Shown piece by piece: positions 1 through 5,898 of a stretch of 7,303 bases of DNA. The stretch lies in the NCBI GenBank assembly GCA_902772615.1, contig CACYBC010000132.1:1-7303 (forward strand), read 5' to 3'. Positions within the stretch are counted from its first letter, which is position 1; every line of letters begins with the position of its first letter. The translations under genes and the position numbers were made by a program. The notes below the pieces were generated by a model that saw only the letters and a list, made by a program, of their open reading frames with translations, made no database searches and was not told the DNA's origin. The stretch is from an uncultured Ruminococcus sp. (lineage in GTDB: Bacteria > Bacillota > Clostridia > Oscillospirales > Ruminococcaceae).

Positions 1-66
1 AGGCGGGGTGCAGTCAATCACCCCACGATGTACCGCCAGTCTGTCAGATATGGACTGACAGGATAA
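1..66 (+). CDS. tnpB: TnpB-like RNA-guided nuclease, C-terminal tail only (5' end outside window)
   Basis: Frame 1 is open from the window edge to a TAA at 64-66 and encodes 21 residues including GAVNHPTMYRQSVRYG. A tail of the form (R)GxxVNxP shortly after the DxNAARNI motif is typical of IS605 OrfB/TnpB proteins; that motif and the C4 zinc finger would lie outside the window. TnpB is a small RuvC-type nuclease that uses an RNA from its own transposon right end to cut DNA. The call rests mainly on the right-end RNA hairpin that follows at the expected distance. The tail overlaps the predicted guide RNA scaffold, as is usual for these elements. Whether the rest of the gene is intact cannot be judged. 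IscB is a less likely alternative. Confidence 0.55.
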   Translation, partial: RRGAVNHPTMYRQSVRYGLTG

Positions 67-155
67 AGTCTAATGATCAAGACAAAAGTGGGAGGCATAC
101 AGCCGAGAACCACCGGGCTGGTACAAGCTCGTGACTTTAGTCATGAGTAGTTGAC
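1..155 (+). mobile_element. Right end of an IS200/IS605-family (IS1341-like) TnpB element
   Basis: The tnpB tail is followed by a compact structured non-coding stretch ending with a hairpin (stem CTCGTGAC/GTCATGAG, loop TTTA, 128-147) and then TAGTTGAC. An ACTTTAGTC hairpin followed by a short TAGTT(C/G)AC-like terminus is a recurring right-end design in TnpB-bearing IS605 relatives. The element boundary is therefore placed at base 155, by analogy with elements whose right end closes in TTCAAC-type tetra/hexanucleotides. The left end, and any tnpA transposase, lie outside the window. The boundary is uncertain by a few bases. Confidence 0.65.
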
Positions 156-171
156 AGAGAAATCAGCAGGA
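41..171 (+). ncRNA. TnpB omega/reRNA scaffold plus presumed guide
   Basis: Several helices can be read directly: CTGTCAG/CTGACAG (41-47 with 55-61, overlapping the tnpB tail), GTCT/AGAC (68-71 with 80-83), ACCA/TGGT (109-112 with 119-122), which competes with CAGCC/GGCTG (100-104 with 116-120), and the terminal 8-bp stem 128-135/140-147 with one G-U pair. Stacked hairpins with a possible pseudoknot just before the element end are what TnpB guide RNA scaffolds look like. In this family the guide is the roughly 16-20 nt of flanking DNA 3' of the element, here starting at 156 (AGAGAAATCAGCAGGA). The RNA 5' end is a guess. Transcription and processing are inferred. Confidence 0.6.
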
Positions 172-172
172 G

Positions 173-212
173 ACCGGGAACAGGCCGTAAGGCTGTTCCC
201 GGTCGGCTTTTT
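173..212 (+). terminator. Strong intrinsic terminator directly after the TnpB guide
   Basis: ACCGGGAACAG (173-183) is perfectly complementary to CTGTTCCCGGT (193-203). The top can rearrange to a GCC/GGC stem closed by a GTAA (GNRA-type) tetraloop with one bulged G. CGGC and a TTTTT run (208-212) follow. This is a textbook Rho-independent terminator for + strand transcripts. It could end the guide RNA transcript itself, or be the old terminator of a gene next to which the element inserted. Bases 213-280 beyond it are AT-rich with no feature I can name. Confidence 0.85.
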
Positions 213-280
213 ATATTTCTTTAACTTTTTTATCGGCTCGGAGAGGAGAATCTTTGGTTAGTTTGCGGTCTATTTTCCAC

Positions 281-309
281 TTTAAATGACTAAATCAGTC
301 AAGTATAAT
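281..309 (+). promoter_or_regulatory. Sigma-A-type promoter of the peptidase operon
   Basis: TTTAAA at 281-286 (four of six matches to TTGACA) is separated by exactly 17 bases from a consensus TATAAT at 304-309. The expected start point is near 316, giving a leader of about 100 nt before the dipeptidase gene. This is the best promoter in the window and lies upstream of three closely packed + strand genes. Confidence 0.65.
287..301. promoter_or_regulatory. Candidate operator: TGACT-N5-AGTCA dyad in the promoter spacer
   Basis: A perfect 5-bp inverted repeat with a 5-base centre (AAATC) lies between the -35 and -10 boxes. A dimeric regulator bound here would block RNA polymerase. Which protein binds, if any, is unknown; the GntR and TetR proteins encoded downstream in the window are the obvious local candidates. 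Confidence 0.4.
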
Positions 310-418
310 ATTTCAAACGGGAGAGGCTGTTTTTTTACTGTCCTCAGACTCTTGATCAACAACAGAGTGAGCCTGACATGTAACACTTGTTTCAAGGCCG
401 CAGCTCGGGAGGAACTTG
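310..418 (+). other. Untranslated leader of the peptidase operon
   Basis: This leader of about 100 nt contains an imperfect hairpin (CTC-AG-ACTCT at 343-352 with AGAGT-GAG at 364-371) whose loop carries the palindrome TGATCA. There is also a run of eight T at about 330-337 without a convincing stem in front of it. I recognise no riboswitch or T-box motif. A GGGAGG Shine-Dalgarno at 407-412 ends it. No gene is seen in 67-418 as a whole. Confidence 0.4.
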
Positions 419-1855
419 ATGGAATTCGACCTTAACAAACGCTACTGCTACTACTTCAACGAGATCGCGAAGATACCGCACGGATCAAAAAACGAGAAGC
501 AGATCTCTGACTACATCGTATCCTTCGCGAAATCGAAAGGACTCAGGTATCTGCAGGATGACTTCTGGAACGTAGTCATATACAAGGAACCCTCAGAGGG
601 ATATGAAAACAGCGCTCCTCTGCTCATACAGGCGCACATGGACATGGTCTGTGAGGCCAACAAGGGAACGGATCATGATTTTGAAAAGGATCCTCTGAAG
701 CTTTACGTGGATGAGGAAGGATGGCTCAATGCGGAAGGCACCACTCTCGGCGCCGATGACGGAGCCGGGGTCGCGTACATTCTTGCGATCCTGGAGGACG
801 ACGCTCTTCCGCACCCTCCGCTCGAGTGCTGCTTCACGGTTCAGGAGGAGCTGGGACTGCTTGGAGCAGTTGAACTGAAGAGCGATTACTTCACGGCCAA
901 GAGGATGATATCCCTTGACGGCGGCGGAGAGGTCACCACGTGCATCTCGTCGGCCGGAGGCACCAGAGCCACATCCACCATCGAATGTCTCAGTGAGCCC
1001 AACAGCGACCCGACCTTCGATCTGGCTGTCGGCGGACTGCTGGGAGGACACTCTGGAGGAGAGATACACAAGGAGAAGGGAAACGCAAATGTCCTGGCGG
1101 TCAGGATATTCAAGGAGATGATGATCGCCGGCGCAGATCTGAGCCTGGTCAGCATAAACGGCGGCCTCAAGGAGAATGCGATTCCGAGGGAATGCGACAT
1201 AGTATTCACCAGCAGGACATCTTCGGAGAAACTCAATGAGATCCTGCGTCCGATTGCCGATGCCATCTCGACCGAGCTGGAGTTCTCTGACGCGGGATTC
1301 AAAGCGGAGATAACTCAGGTCGAGACATCGCCGGTAAAATTCTCCAATGCATCCACAGAGAGGGTGATAAACTATCTGTATCTCATCCCCAACGGGTTCC
1401 AGCACCGCTCGATGGCCATAGAAGGTCTGACGGTGACGTCGCTGAATCTCGGCATAGTGCGAACGAACGGAAACACCGTCGTGGCGACCGACTCTCTGAG
1501 AAGCGCGATCGCGAGCGGCATCACCGATCTTCTGAACAAGATGCGGACTCTAGCGGAAGTCTATAATGTCACGATAAAGATAACCTCGGCATATCCCGGA
1601 TGGAATTACAGCCCCGAATCCGACCTCAGGGACAAACTTTCTGTTGTGCTTCAAAACGAACTTGGGGTAGAATTGAAGTGTCAGGCGGCGCACGGAGGAA
1701 ACGAGTGCGGCATCTTCAACTCCCTGGGTGTGGAGGATATCGTCACATACGGTCCCATCTCGGAGCATATCCATACACCTGACGAAAGACTGAATCTGGA
1801 ATCCTTTGACAGATCTTACAGAGTGCTCACAGGATTAGTTAAGGAGTGTAAATAA
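419..1855 (+). CDS. pepD: Aminoacyl-histidine dipeptidase (M20C, PepD-like, beta-Ala-His dipeptidase)
   Basis: This cytoplasmic zinc metallopeptidase family hydrolyses Xaa-His and other dipeptides. The 478-residue length fits (E. coli PepD is 485). The M20 ligand set is visible: H73 in AHMDMV, bridging D113 in GADDGAG, E143-E144 (general base and ligand) in QEELG, D167 in SLDGGGEV, and H452 in EHIHTPDER. The inserted lid/dimerisation domain carries the PepD-specific GGHSGGEIHKEKGNAN around H211, and HGGNECGIF (425-433) corresponds to the usual HAGLECG. The start is ATG 419, six bases after GGGAGG (407-412); TTG at 416 is in frame but only three bases from that site. It is the first gene of the operon and its stop lies 2 nt before the next start. 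No signal peptide is seen. Odd points are GGG after D167, where PepD usually has acidic residues, and HGGN for HAGL. Confidence 0.93.
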   Translation: MEFDLNKRYCYYFNEIAKIPHGSKNEKQISDYIVSFAKSKGLRYLQDDFWNVVIYKEPSEGYENSAPLLIQAHMDMVCEANKGTDHDFEKDPLKLYVDEEGWLNAEGTTLGADDGAGVAYILAILEDDALPHPPLECCFTVQEELGLLGAVELKSDYFTAKRMISLDGGGEVTTCISSAGGTRATSTIECLSEPNSDPTFDLAVGGLLGGHSGGEIHKEKGNANVLAVRIFKEMMIAGADLSLVSINGGLKENAIPRECDIVFTSRTSSEKLNEILRPIADAISTELEFSDAGFKAEITQVETSPVKFSNASTERVINYLYLIPNGFQHRSMAIEGLTVTSLNLGIVRTNGNTVVATDSLRSAIASGITDLLNKMRTLAEVYNVTIKITSAYPGWNYSPESDLRDKLSVVLQNELGVELKCQAAHGGNECGIFNSLGVEDIVTYGPISEHIHTPDERLNLESFDRSYRVLTGLVKECK

Positions 1856-1857
1856 AG

Positions 1858-2430
1858 ATGGCAAAAAAAGTTCTTGTTCTTTCCGGCGCAAGTTCTGTCG
1901 GAAAAGGAGCTATCAGGGATCTTCTGCTCGAGGACAAAGACCTTGACCTGAGATTCGTGGTCTCCATCACAACCCGTCCCCGCAAGGAGAACGAGGTAGA
2001 CGGCGAGAAGTATTATTTCGTTGACTACAAGTATTTCGCAAAGGCAGTCAAGGACAATGCTCTTTACGAATACACCGAGTTCAACGGATACTACTACGGC
2101 ACGCTGAAGTCCGAGATCGATTTCTGGCTGAAGCAGGACAAAGCCATACTCGTGGAAGTCGAGGCGGCCGGCGTCGGTCCCCTCAAGCTCAACATCCCCG
2201 AGGCGGTCTGCTTCTTCGTGGTGCCCACAAGCATGGAAGAGCTCGAGCAGCATATTCTTGAAAAATACAACGACGACGAGGCTTCCGCCCATCTGAGGCT
2301 CAACAAGGCCAAGATGGAGATGGAGATCGCGCCGCTGTTCAACAATCAGATCACCAATGACGATCCCGAAAGGGCTTACAGGGAGATCAAGGAGATCACT
2401 CTGAGAGAGTGGGCAAAACTAGAGGACTGA
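1858..2430 (+). CDS. Guanylate kinase-like P-loop protein, divergent paralogue
   Basis: The 190-residue length and motif order are those of guanylate kinase (GMP + ATP to GDP + ADP). The P-loop is GASSVGKG (10-17), S36-ITTR-PRK-ENEVDG-x2-Y52 is the GMP-binding region, E71 to T82 (EYTEFNGYYYGT) matches the EWAxxxGNYYGT motif, and FNNQITNDDPERA near 161-173 matches the ending VNDDxxxA. Several usual residues differ: the Arg of the TTRxPR signature aligns with K43, the LDID motif is VEVE (E100, E102), and the lid Arg of RGTE aligns with K136, though R147 is kept. The AAGGAG at 1841-1846 sits inside the end of the upstream gene, so translation is probably coupled. Bacterial gmk usually sits near rpoZ, so this is probably a second copy with changed specificity or a regulatory role. 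It could also simply be a diverged active GMP kinase. Confidence 0.8.
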   Translation: MAKKVLVLSGASSVGKGAIRDLLLEDKDLDLRFVVSITTRPRKENEVDGEKYYFVDYKYFAKAVKDNALYEYTEFNGYYYGTLKSEIDFWLKQDKAILVEVEAAGVGPLKLNIPEAVCFFVVPTSMEELEQHILEKYNDDEASAHLRLNKAKMEMEIAPLFNNQITNDDPERAYREIKEITLREWAKLED

Positions 2431-2434
2431 AGAT

Positions 2435-3760
2435 ATGATTTCAAAGGGCGACCGCCTTATCAAGGAGAGCGCTCACGTTGACGAGCTGAGGACGAAGATC
2501 CTCCCGTACAGGGAGAGAGAGAGGGTCATGGATTCATGGCTCAAGCTGAGGCTCGATACCGTGCTTCCAAAAGTCATGAAGAGATCGGGAGTCGACTCCT
2601 GGGTCGTGGCATGCAACGAGTACAACGAGGATCCCGTCCTCAAGTCTCTGACGCCTGTGGCCATGTTCAACGCAAGAAGGCTCACCATCCTGCTCTTCGT
2701 GCTCAAAGGCGACGAAGTAAAGAGATATTCCATCACGAGACCCGGAGTGGGGCTCGATGACTATTATGAAGGAGTCTGGATCAATCAGAAGGACTCCATA
2801 TGGTGCAAGGATCCATCCAAGGCCGAGACACAGTTCGAGTGCCTCGCAAGGCTGCTGAAGGAGAACGAAGTGGAGAAGGTGGGACTCAACATGTCTCCGG
2901 ACTTCGCCTTCGCCGACGGCCTCTCGAAGGTGCTCTACGATCAGATGACCGAATGCTTTGACGACGACCTGATGAGCAGGATAGTCCCGGCTGAGGACGT
3001 CTGCGTAGGTTGGCTCGAGACCAGGACCGACGTCGAGATGGAGGCCTACAACGGCATCATGCAGATCGCTCACGCGCTCATCGACGAGGCTTTCTCATCC
3101 AGAGTCGTCGTGCCCGGCGTGACCACGAACCACGACGTCAAATACTTCATGCTTCAGAAATGCATAGATCTCGGACTGGAGCCCTGGTTCGACTTCGACA
3201 TCTCCATCAACAGACCCGGTGTCGGAAGCTTCGACAGGGAGGAGATAATCCGTCAGGGAGATATGCTCCACTGCGACGTAGGCTTCAGATATCTGGGACT
3301 GTGCACCGATACCCAGGAGGTGGCGTATGTCCTCAGATACGGTGAGGATGACGCTCCGGCTTTCCTGAAAAAGGCTCTTGCAGGCGTCAACAGGTTCCAG
3401 GACATAGTGGCCGAGAATCTCGTCGCGGGCAGGACCGGAAACGAGATCCTGGCGCTGTCACTGGAGCAAGGAAAGGCGGAAGGACTCAATCCCTGCCTTT
3501 ATACCCACCCGATAGGCTATCACGGCCACGCTGCCGGTCCGACGATCGGACTGTACGACCAGCAGCAGGGCGTAAAGGGAAGGAACGGCACATATCCTCT
3601 TTATGACGACACGGCATATTCACTGGAGCTCAACTGCAGCTTCGATCTGCCTGAGTGGGGAGCTCCTTTCTGGCTCGGTCTTGAATCGGACATCCTGTTC
3701 ACCGGCGGCAAGGTACACTATCTGGCCGGCAGACAGGAGAACTTCCACCTCATCGGCTGA
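2435..3760 (+). CDS. M24-family metallopeptidase (creatinase/aminopeptidase P-like)
   Basis: The protein has 441 residues: a divergent creatinase-type N-terminal domain (about 30-195) followed by a pita-bread catalytic domain (about 205-425). The dinuclear metal ligands are present: D281 in HCDVGF, D292 in CTDTQ, a His cluster H358/H363/H365 in THPIGYHGHAAGP, E398 in SLELN, and E417 in LESDI. Characterised relatives remove residues before proline (Xaa-Pro aminopeptidase) or split Xaa-Pro dipeptides (prolidase); which applies here cannot be read. ATG 2435 follows the previous stop by 4 nt, with AGAGGA (2421-2426) as ribosome binding site. No signal peptide is seen, so it is cytoplasmic. The HPIGYHGH spacing differs from the HGxxH of classic PepP, suggesting a distinct subgroup of M24. 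Confidence 0.88.
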   Translation: MISKGDRLIKESAHVDELRTKILPYRERERVMDSWLKLRLDTVLPKVMKRSGVDSWVVACNEYNEDPVLKSLTPVAMFNARRLTILLFVLKGDEVKRYSITRPGVGLDDYYEGVWINQKDSIWCKDPSKAETQFECLARLLKENEVEKVGLNMSPDFAFADGLSKVLYDQMTECFDDDLMSRIVPAEDVCVGWLETRTDVEMEAYNGIMQIAHALIDEAFSSRVVVPGVTTNHDVKYFMLQKCIDLGLEPWFDFDISINRPGVGSFDREEIIRQGDMLHCDVGFRYLGLCTDTQEVAYVLRYGEDDAPAFLKKALAGVNRFQDIVAENLVAGRTGNEILALSLEQGKAEGLNPCLYTHPIGYHGHAAGPTIGLYDQQQGVKGRNGTYPLYDDTAYSLELNCSFDLPEWGAPFWLGLESDILFTGGKVHYLAGRQENFHLIG

Positions 3761-3780
3761 GCGATCACATCAATAAGCAG

Positions 3781-3820
3781 AAAGCCGCGCGGTATGACAT
3801 AAGTCTGAAGGCGCGGCTTT
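3781..3820 (+). terminator. Perfect 10-bp stem after the M24 gene, possible terminator or attenuator
   Basis: AAAGCCGCGC (3781-3790) pairs fully with GCGCGGCTTT (3811-3820). The 20-base loop can form a small inner GAC/GTC helix (3796-3798 with 3803-3805). The T residues are inside the stem and no U run follows (AGTTCTGAAA), so termination may be partial. It separates the three-gene operon from the S9 peptidase gene and may lower its expression or stabilise the upstream mRNA. Confidence 0.6.
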
Positions 3821-3838
3821 AGTTCTGAAACAGCATCA

Positions 3839-3844
3839 TATAAA
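3839..3844 (+). promoter_or_regulatory. Weak candidate -10 box (TATAAA) for the S9 peptidase gene
   Basis: TATAAA lies about 15 bases before the GGAGGAG ribosome binding site of the S9 gene. No good -35 is found at the right distance; the region 17 bases upstream falls in the terminator-like stem. The gene may instead be read through from the upstream operon. Confidence 0.25.
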
Positions 3845-3873
3845 TGTTTCAATATCCCGGAGGAGAAAAGAAA

Positions 3874-5805
3874 ATGAAAAAAGTTGGGATCGATTTCTTC
3901 ACTAAGGTAAGATTCCTCTCCAAGCTCGAGAAATTCGGCGATGAACTTCTGTTCATCGAGACGGACACGGATATGGAGAACAACGGCTACAAGCAGAAAC
4001 TTCATGCCATGGATCCCGAGACGGGTGCCGACAGGGCTCTTCTCGATTTCAGGAAAAGGATCAGCGTGGATGTGCTTGACAACGTGATGTTTCTCAAGGA
4101 GCCCGGAGAAGACGGAATGTCCACGAAGATCTCCGTCCTCGGCGCAGACGGCAGCGTCACGGAGAAGGCGACGGTACCGATCGGCATCGGAAGGATCCAG
4201 CCGTTCAATGACAGGTACTACATCACTACCGGAACCATAAACATGAGATGCCCCGACCTCTTCGAGATGGAAAAGGAGGACAGGGACGCCTATGCGCAGG
4301 ACCTCAAGGACAACGAGGACTACATCGTGCTGGATGAGTATCCCTTCTTCTTCAACGGCGCGGGATTCATCAACGGAAACAGGGACAACCTCTTCCTGCT
4401 GGACAGGGAGACCTTCGCGATCAGGAGGATAGGTCCCTCCACCATGGACACCGAGTCCATCGCCGTCGACGGAAACAGGATCTATTTCCTCGCGAACGAT
4501 TTCGACAGCTTCAAGGGCATCTACTCCGACCTTTACTGCTATGACGCGGATACCGATGAGCTCAAGGTCGTCTATAAGAATGACAGGGAATACTATTTCA
4601 GAAGACCCTTCTTCCTGAACGGAAAACTGTATATCATGGCATCGGTAAAAGCCCTGATAGACGGCGCCAACATCTATGAGTTCGCTGACGGGGAGATCAG
4701 ACTGGTGAAGGAATCCGAGTGGATGTTCCACAACTCAGTCGGTTCCGACTGCAAGTACGGCGCCACCAGATCCTCGCTGGAGCGCGGCGGATACATGTAC
4801 TTCCTGACCACAGAGAAAGCAAGGACCCTTCTGGTTAGGTTCGACGGAAAGGATTTTGAGACCATCTGCACCTACAGAGGTTCCATCGACGACTTCGTGT
4901 TCATCGGAGACGATCTTTACATCATCGGAATGAAGGACATGAAGCTTCAGGAAATATATAAGGTGGAGAACGGGGAAGCAGTGCCTGTGACCAGTCTCAA
5001 CACTGAGATCCTCGAGGATACCTATGTGGCTGATCCCGAGAGATATACCATCTTCAACGTCGACGAAGTGGAAGGATGGGCGCTCAAACCCTATGACTTC
5101 GATCCCGGCAGGAAGTATCCCTGCATCCTCGACATCCACGGCGGTCCCAAGTCCGCCTACGGCGAGGTATTCTTCCATGAGATGCAGCTGTGGGCGTCGG
5201 AGGGATATTTCGTCCTGTACTGCAATCCCCACTGCTCCGACAGCTACGGTAACTCCTTCGCGGATTACAGGGAGCATTACGGCGCCACTGACTACGGCGA
5301 CATCATGAAATTCGTCGACAAGGCGCTTGAGCTCTATCCCCAGATCGATCCCGAGAGACTGGGAGTGACCGGCGGGTCCTACGGCGGATACATGACCAAC
5401 TGGATCATCACGCATACCGACAGGTTCAAATGCGCCGCGTCCCAGAGATCCATCTCCAACAGATACGCAGACTTCTTCTATTCAGACTATGCCTTCGACA
5501 CCACGTATGAGAACGGCATACCGCTTGATGACGAAGCCATGAAGCTGTTCTGGGACAGATCTCCCATAAAGTTCTGGGACAAGGCCAAGACACCCACTTT
5601 GTTCATCCATTCAACGGAAGACTACCGCTGCCCGTTCCCGGAAGCGCTTCAGCTTTACACCGCTCTGAAGATCAACGGCGTTGAGACCAGGATCTGCCTG
5701 TTCAAGGGAGAGAACCATGAGCTCTCCAGGAGCGGCAAGCCCACGCACAGGATCAGAAGGCTCAAAGAGATCACGTCCTGGATGGACAGGTACCTCAAGG
5801 CCTGA
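3874..5805 (+). CDS. S9 family serine peptidase (prolyl oligopeptidase / acylaminoacyl-peptidase type)
   Basis: The 643-residue protein has an N-terminal beta-propeller region (about 1-390) with repeated strand-turn patterns such as NRIYFLANDFDSFKGIYSDLYCYD, shown here as separate pieces NRIYFLAND and SDLYCYD, which gates access to the active site. A C-terminal alpha/beta hydrolase domain (about 400-643) follows. The oxyanion region is IHGGPKSAYG (H422), the nucleophile is S502 in GGSYGGY, the acid is D583 in STEDYRCPF and the base is H615 in GENHELSR. Relatives cleave short peptides, often after proline, or release blocked N-terminal residues. ATG 3874 is chosen because GGAGGAG (3859-3865) lies 8 bases before it; the in-frame ATG 3844 lies upstream of that site. 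No signal peptide, so intracellular. It complements the two metallopeptidases upstream. Confidence 0.92.
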   Translation: MKKVGIDFFTKVRFLSKLEKFGDELLFIETDTDMENNGYKQKLHAMDPETGADRALLDFRKRISVDVLDNVMFLKEPGEDGMSTKISVLGADGSVTEKATVPIGIGRIQPFNDRYYITTGTINMRCPDLFEMEKEDRDAYAQDLKDNEDYIVLDEYPFFFNGAGFINGNRDNLFLLDRETFAIRRIGPSTMDTESIAVDGNRIYFLANDFDSFKGIYSDLYCYDADTDELKVVYKNDREYYFRRPFFLNGKLYIMASVKALIDGANIYEFADGEIRLVKESEWMFHNSVGSDCKYGATRSSLERGGYMYFLTTEKARTLLVRFDGKDFETICTYRGSIDDFVFIGDDLYIIGMKDMKLQEIYKVENGEAVPVTSLNTEILEDTYVADPERYTIFNVDEVEGWALKPYDFDPGRKYPCILDIHGGPKSAYGEVFFHEMQLWASEGYFVLYCNPHCSDSYGNSFADYREHYGATDYGDIMKFVDKALELYPQIDPERLGVTGGSYGGYMTNWIITHTDRFKCAASQRSISNRYADFFYSDYAFDTTYENGIPLDDEAMKLFWDRSPIKFWDKAKTPTLFIHSTEDYRCPFPEALQLYTALKINGVETRICLFKGENHELSRSGKPTHRIRRLKEITSWMDRYLKA

Positions 5806-5830
5806 GCGGCGCCGCACAGCGGCTTTGATA

Positions 5831-5850
5831 CCGGAACGCAGCCGTTCCGG
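5831..5850. promoter_or_regulatory. Perfect 8-bp dyad before the GntR gene, candidate operator or mRNA hairpin
   Basis: CCGGAACG and CGTTCCGG flank a CAGC loop. No U run follows, so it is a poor terminator for the S9 gene. It directly follows TTGATA (5825-5830), a good -35 match, but no convincing -10 lies at the proper distance (GGCAAT at 5849-5854 is weak). It may be the autoregulatory site of the GntR protein or a 3' stabilising hairpin. Confidence 0.4.
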
Positions 5851-5869
5851 CAATGATTCGGAGGAGTCG

Positions 5870-5887
5870 GAAGGACCGGTGTCCTTC
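5870..5887. promoter_or_regulatory. Second dyad between Shine-Dalgarno and start of the GntR gene
   Basis: GAAGGAC and GTCCTTC form a perfect 7-bp inverted repeat around CGGT. It lies between the only strong ribosome binding sequence (GGAGGAG, 5860-5866) and the ATG at 5899. It could act as DNA operator, or as an mRNA hairpin that shortens the effective distance between ribosome binding site and start codon. Confidence 0.4.
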
Positions 5888-5898
5888 ATGGTTTTGAT

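Noticed and set aside
68..155. Possible group II intron end or riboswitch
   Set aside because: No domain V signature is seen; position after a TnpB-like tail and the ACTTTAGTC hairpin fit an IS605 right end better.
310..418. T-box or other known leader riboswitch
   Set aside because: No T-box sequence, specifier arrangement or terminator/antiterminator pair is visible.
593..1405. 270-codon open frame on the - strand opposite pepD
   Set aside because: It lies wholly antisense to a gene with clear M20 motifs, has low-complexity Arg/Val/Leu composition, and matches no recognisable family.
3010..3345. 111-codon + strand open frame inside the M24 gene
   Set aside because: It is out of frame with the conserved metal-binding region and is Arg-rich like a frame-shifted shadow.
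3844..3873. Upstream ATG adding ten residues to the S9 peptidase
   Set aside because: The ribosome binding site GGAGGAG lies inside this segment and is ideally spaced for ATG 3874.
3718..4731. 337-codon open frame on the - strand opposite the S9 gene
   Set aside because: It is a shadow of GC-rich codons in the S9 gene, runs across the 3781-3820 stem, and shows no motif or ribosome binding site.
4735..5415. 226-codon open frame on the - strand opposite the S9 catalytic domain
   Set aside because: It is antisense to the conserved serine hydrolase motifs and has no recognisable domain.
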